From the NCBI RefSeq assembly GCF_004917075.1, contig NZ_SSYB01000004.1:62001-126000 (forward strand): DNA of 64,000 bases, read 5' to 3'. Numbering within the stretch: position 1 is the stretch's first letter; each line of letters opens with the position of its first letter. Origin of the DNA: Geomonas edaphica. Its GTDB lineage: Bacteria; Desulfobacterota; Desulfuromonadia; Geobacterales; Geobacteraceae. A model generated the notes under the pieces. That model was not told the DNA's origin, ran no database searches, and worked only from the letters and a program-made list of their open reading frames with translations. The position numbers and the translations under genes are program-made. Of the stretch, positions 63,398-64,000 are shown piece after piece.

Positions 63398-63528
63398 ATT
63401 TAACGCAAAGACGCAAAGCCGCCAAGGCGCCAAGAAAACCATAAACAGGGTAAAGGCAGAGGCTGACACCCTTACATCGATTACCTTTGCGTCTCCGCGC
63501 CTTTGCGTCTTTGCGTTAAAGATTCTAA
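63398..63528. repeat. Inverted repeat of the CGCAAAGACGCAAAG family, copy 2
   Basis: The left arm (about 63403-63435: AACGCAAAGACGCAAAGCCGC) and the right arm (about 63485-63524: GCGTCTCCGCGCCTTTGCGTCTTTGCG in parts) are near complements, as in copy 1 at 8527-8637. It lies between cbiL and cbiF. Confidence 0.7.
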
Positions 63529-63540
63529 GATTTCATCCGT

Positions 63541-64000
63541 TTACAGCGGATTCTTCCTGACGATCAGCATGGAGAGATAATCGAGCTTCCGCCCCAGGAG
63601 AGCCTCCAAGTCGTGGTGCACCTCTTCATCGGCGGAACCGACCCGACGCACGAAGACGCCGCTTTTCTCGCGCCCCAGTTCCTTCAACGCCGCGTACACG
63701 GCATCGAAAACCCGACTTACCTTCATGAGCACCACGGTGTCGAACTCATCGAGGGTCCGCTTCAGTTCGTCCTTCTCGTAGGTGGCTGGAAGGATGGCGA
63801 TCCGCTCGGCGCCGAGCCCCAGCGGCAGTCCGGAAACGGCCGAGGAGGCGAGGATACTGGAGATCCCCGGCACTACTTCTATCTTTATTTCTGGATACTT
63901 AGCGAGGAAGATCCGGTGGATGTAGAGGTAGGTGGAGTAAAGAAACGGGTCGCCGATGGTGACGAAGGCCACGTCCTTCCCCTGGGCTATGCGCTGCGCG
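63541..64000 (-). CDS. cbiL: Precorrin-2 C20-methyltransferase (CbiL), C-terminal part
   Basis: The frame is open to the window edge (about 152 residues visible). VAFVTIGDPFLYSTYLYIHR, VVPGISSILASSAVSGLPLG, LPATYEKDEL, and VVLMKVSRVFDAVYAAL are typical of CbiL/CobI. It makes precorrin-3/cobalt-factor III. Upstream of cbiF with a repeat in between. A cobalamin riboswitch, if any, would be beyond the window. Confidence 0.93.
   Translation of the reverse strand, partial: AQRIAQGKDVAFVTIGDPFLYSTYLYIHRIFLAKYPEIKIEVVPGISSILASSAVSGLPLGLGAERIAILPATYEKDELKRTLDEFDTVVLMKVSRVFDAVYAALKELGREKSGVFVRRVGSADEEVHHDLEALLGRKLDYLSMLIVRKNPL

Overview
The window looks like a high-GC Desulfuromonadota chromosome of the Geobacteraceae type (Geobacter, Geomonas or Citrifermentans). 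The evidence is a PpcA-like triheme c7 cytochrome next to ResB, a second c7-domain protein, a SelD that is itself a selenoprotein, a short ThiC, an anaerobic (cbi) cobalamin cluster, a possible sigma-54 promoter and abundant GC-rich intergenic repeats. This is inferred from gene families, because no rRNA is present. Most of the window is dense housekeeping sequence in short operons.

Layout. 1-8215 (minus): resB (cut by the window edge), ppcA, purE, purD, purH, a RACo-like ASKHA protein, selD with an in-frame TGA read as selenocysteine, and alr. 8300-11520 (plus): promoter, TPP riboswitch and terminator ahead of a thiE-thiD fusion and thiC. 11736-13589 (plus): a DruA-like DUF4338 protein in one open frame with a glutaminyl-peptide cyclotransferase lipoprotein. 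13690-18638 (minus): a c7 cytochrome/solute-binding fusion, a Tat-exported FMN alpha-hydroxyacid dehydrogenase and a LytSR-type two-component system, with 21-bp-spaced direct repeats upstream of the dehydrogenase. 18787-22039: a Cpx-like stress locus (PDZ protein and Spy-like protein on minus; cpxR and cpxA on plus).

22233-24640 is the accessory-looking part: tRNA-Thr(CGT), a HigB-type toxin gene broken by two frameshifts, its intact antitoxin, and a DUF3332 lipoprotein gene flanked by two related structured-RNA candidates on the minus strand. 24641-26702 (plus): M23 peptidase and gpmA. 26699-35513 (minus): hemW, hrcA with promoter and CIRCE, grpE, dnaK, dnaJ, a small PLD protein and a PBP1A. 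35788-36567: a nitrilase-family hydrolase, followed by a 20-bp tandem repeat array. 37177-41874 (plus): tolQ-tolR-tolA-tolB-pal-cpoB.

41972-53504: two hypothetical proteins, a Tat subunit, nadA, a gamma carbonic anhydrase, an endonuclease III-like protein, a TraB-like membrane protein, a Nudix hydrolase, rpe, rsmB, a thioredoxin-TPR protein, cardiolipin synthase and a diguanylate cyclase. 52680-55667 (minus): fur/zur-znuA-znuC-znuB with a palindrome at the promoter. 55978: a PilZ protein. 56963-64000 (minus): cobD, cbiB, a cbiH-cbiP fusion, cbiG, cbiF and cbiL (cut by the window edge).

The most unusual items are the paired RNA candidates around the DUF3332 gene, the in-frame DUF4338/cyclotransferase ORF, the cytochrome/solute-binding fusion with its predicted LytTR-regulated FMN enzyme, the selenocysteine SelD overlapping a RACo-like protein that has lost its iron-sulfur domain, and the intergenic 20-bp dyad array.
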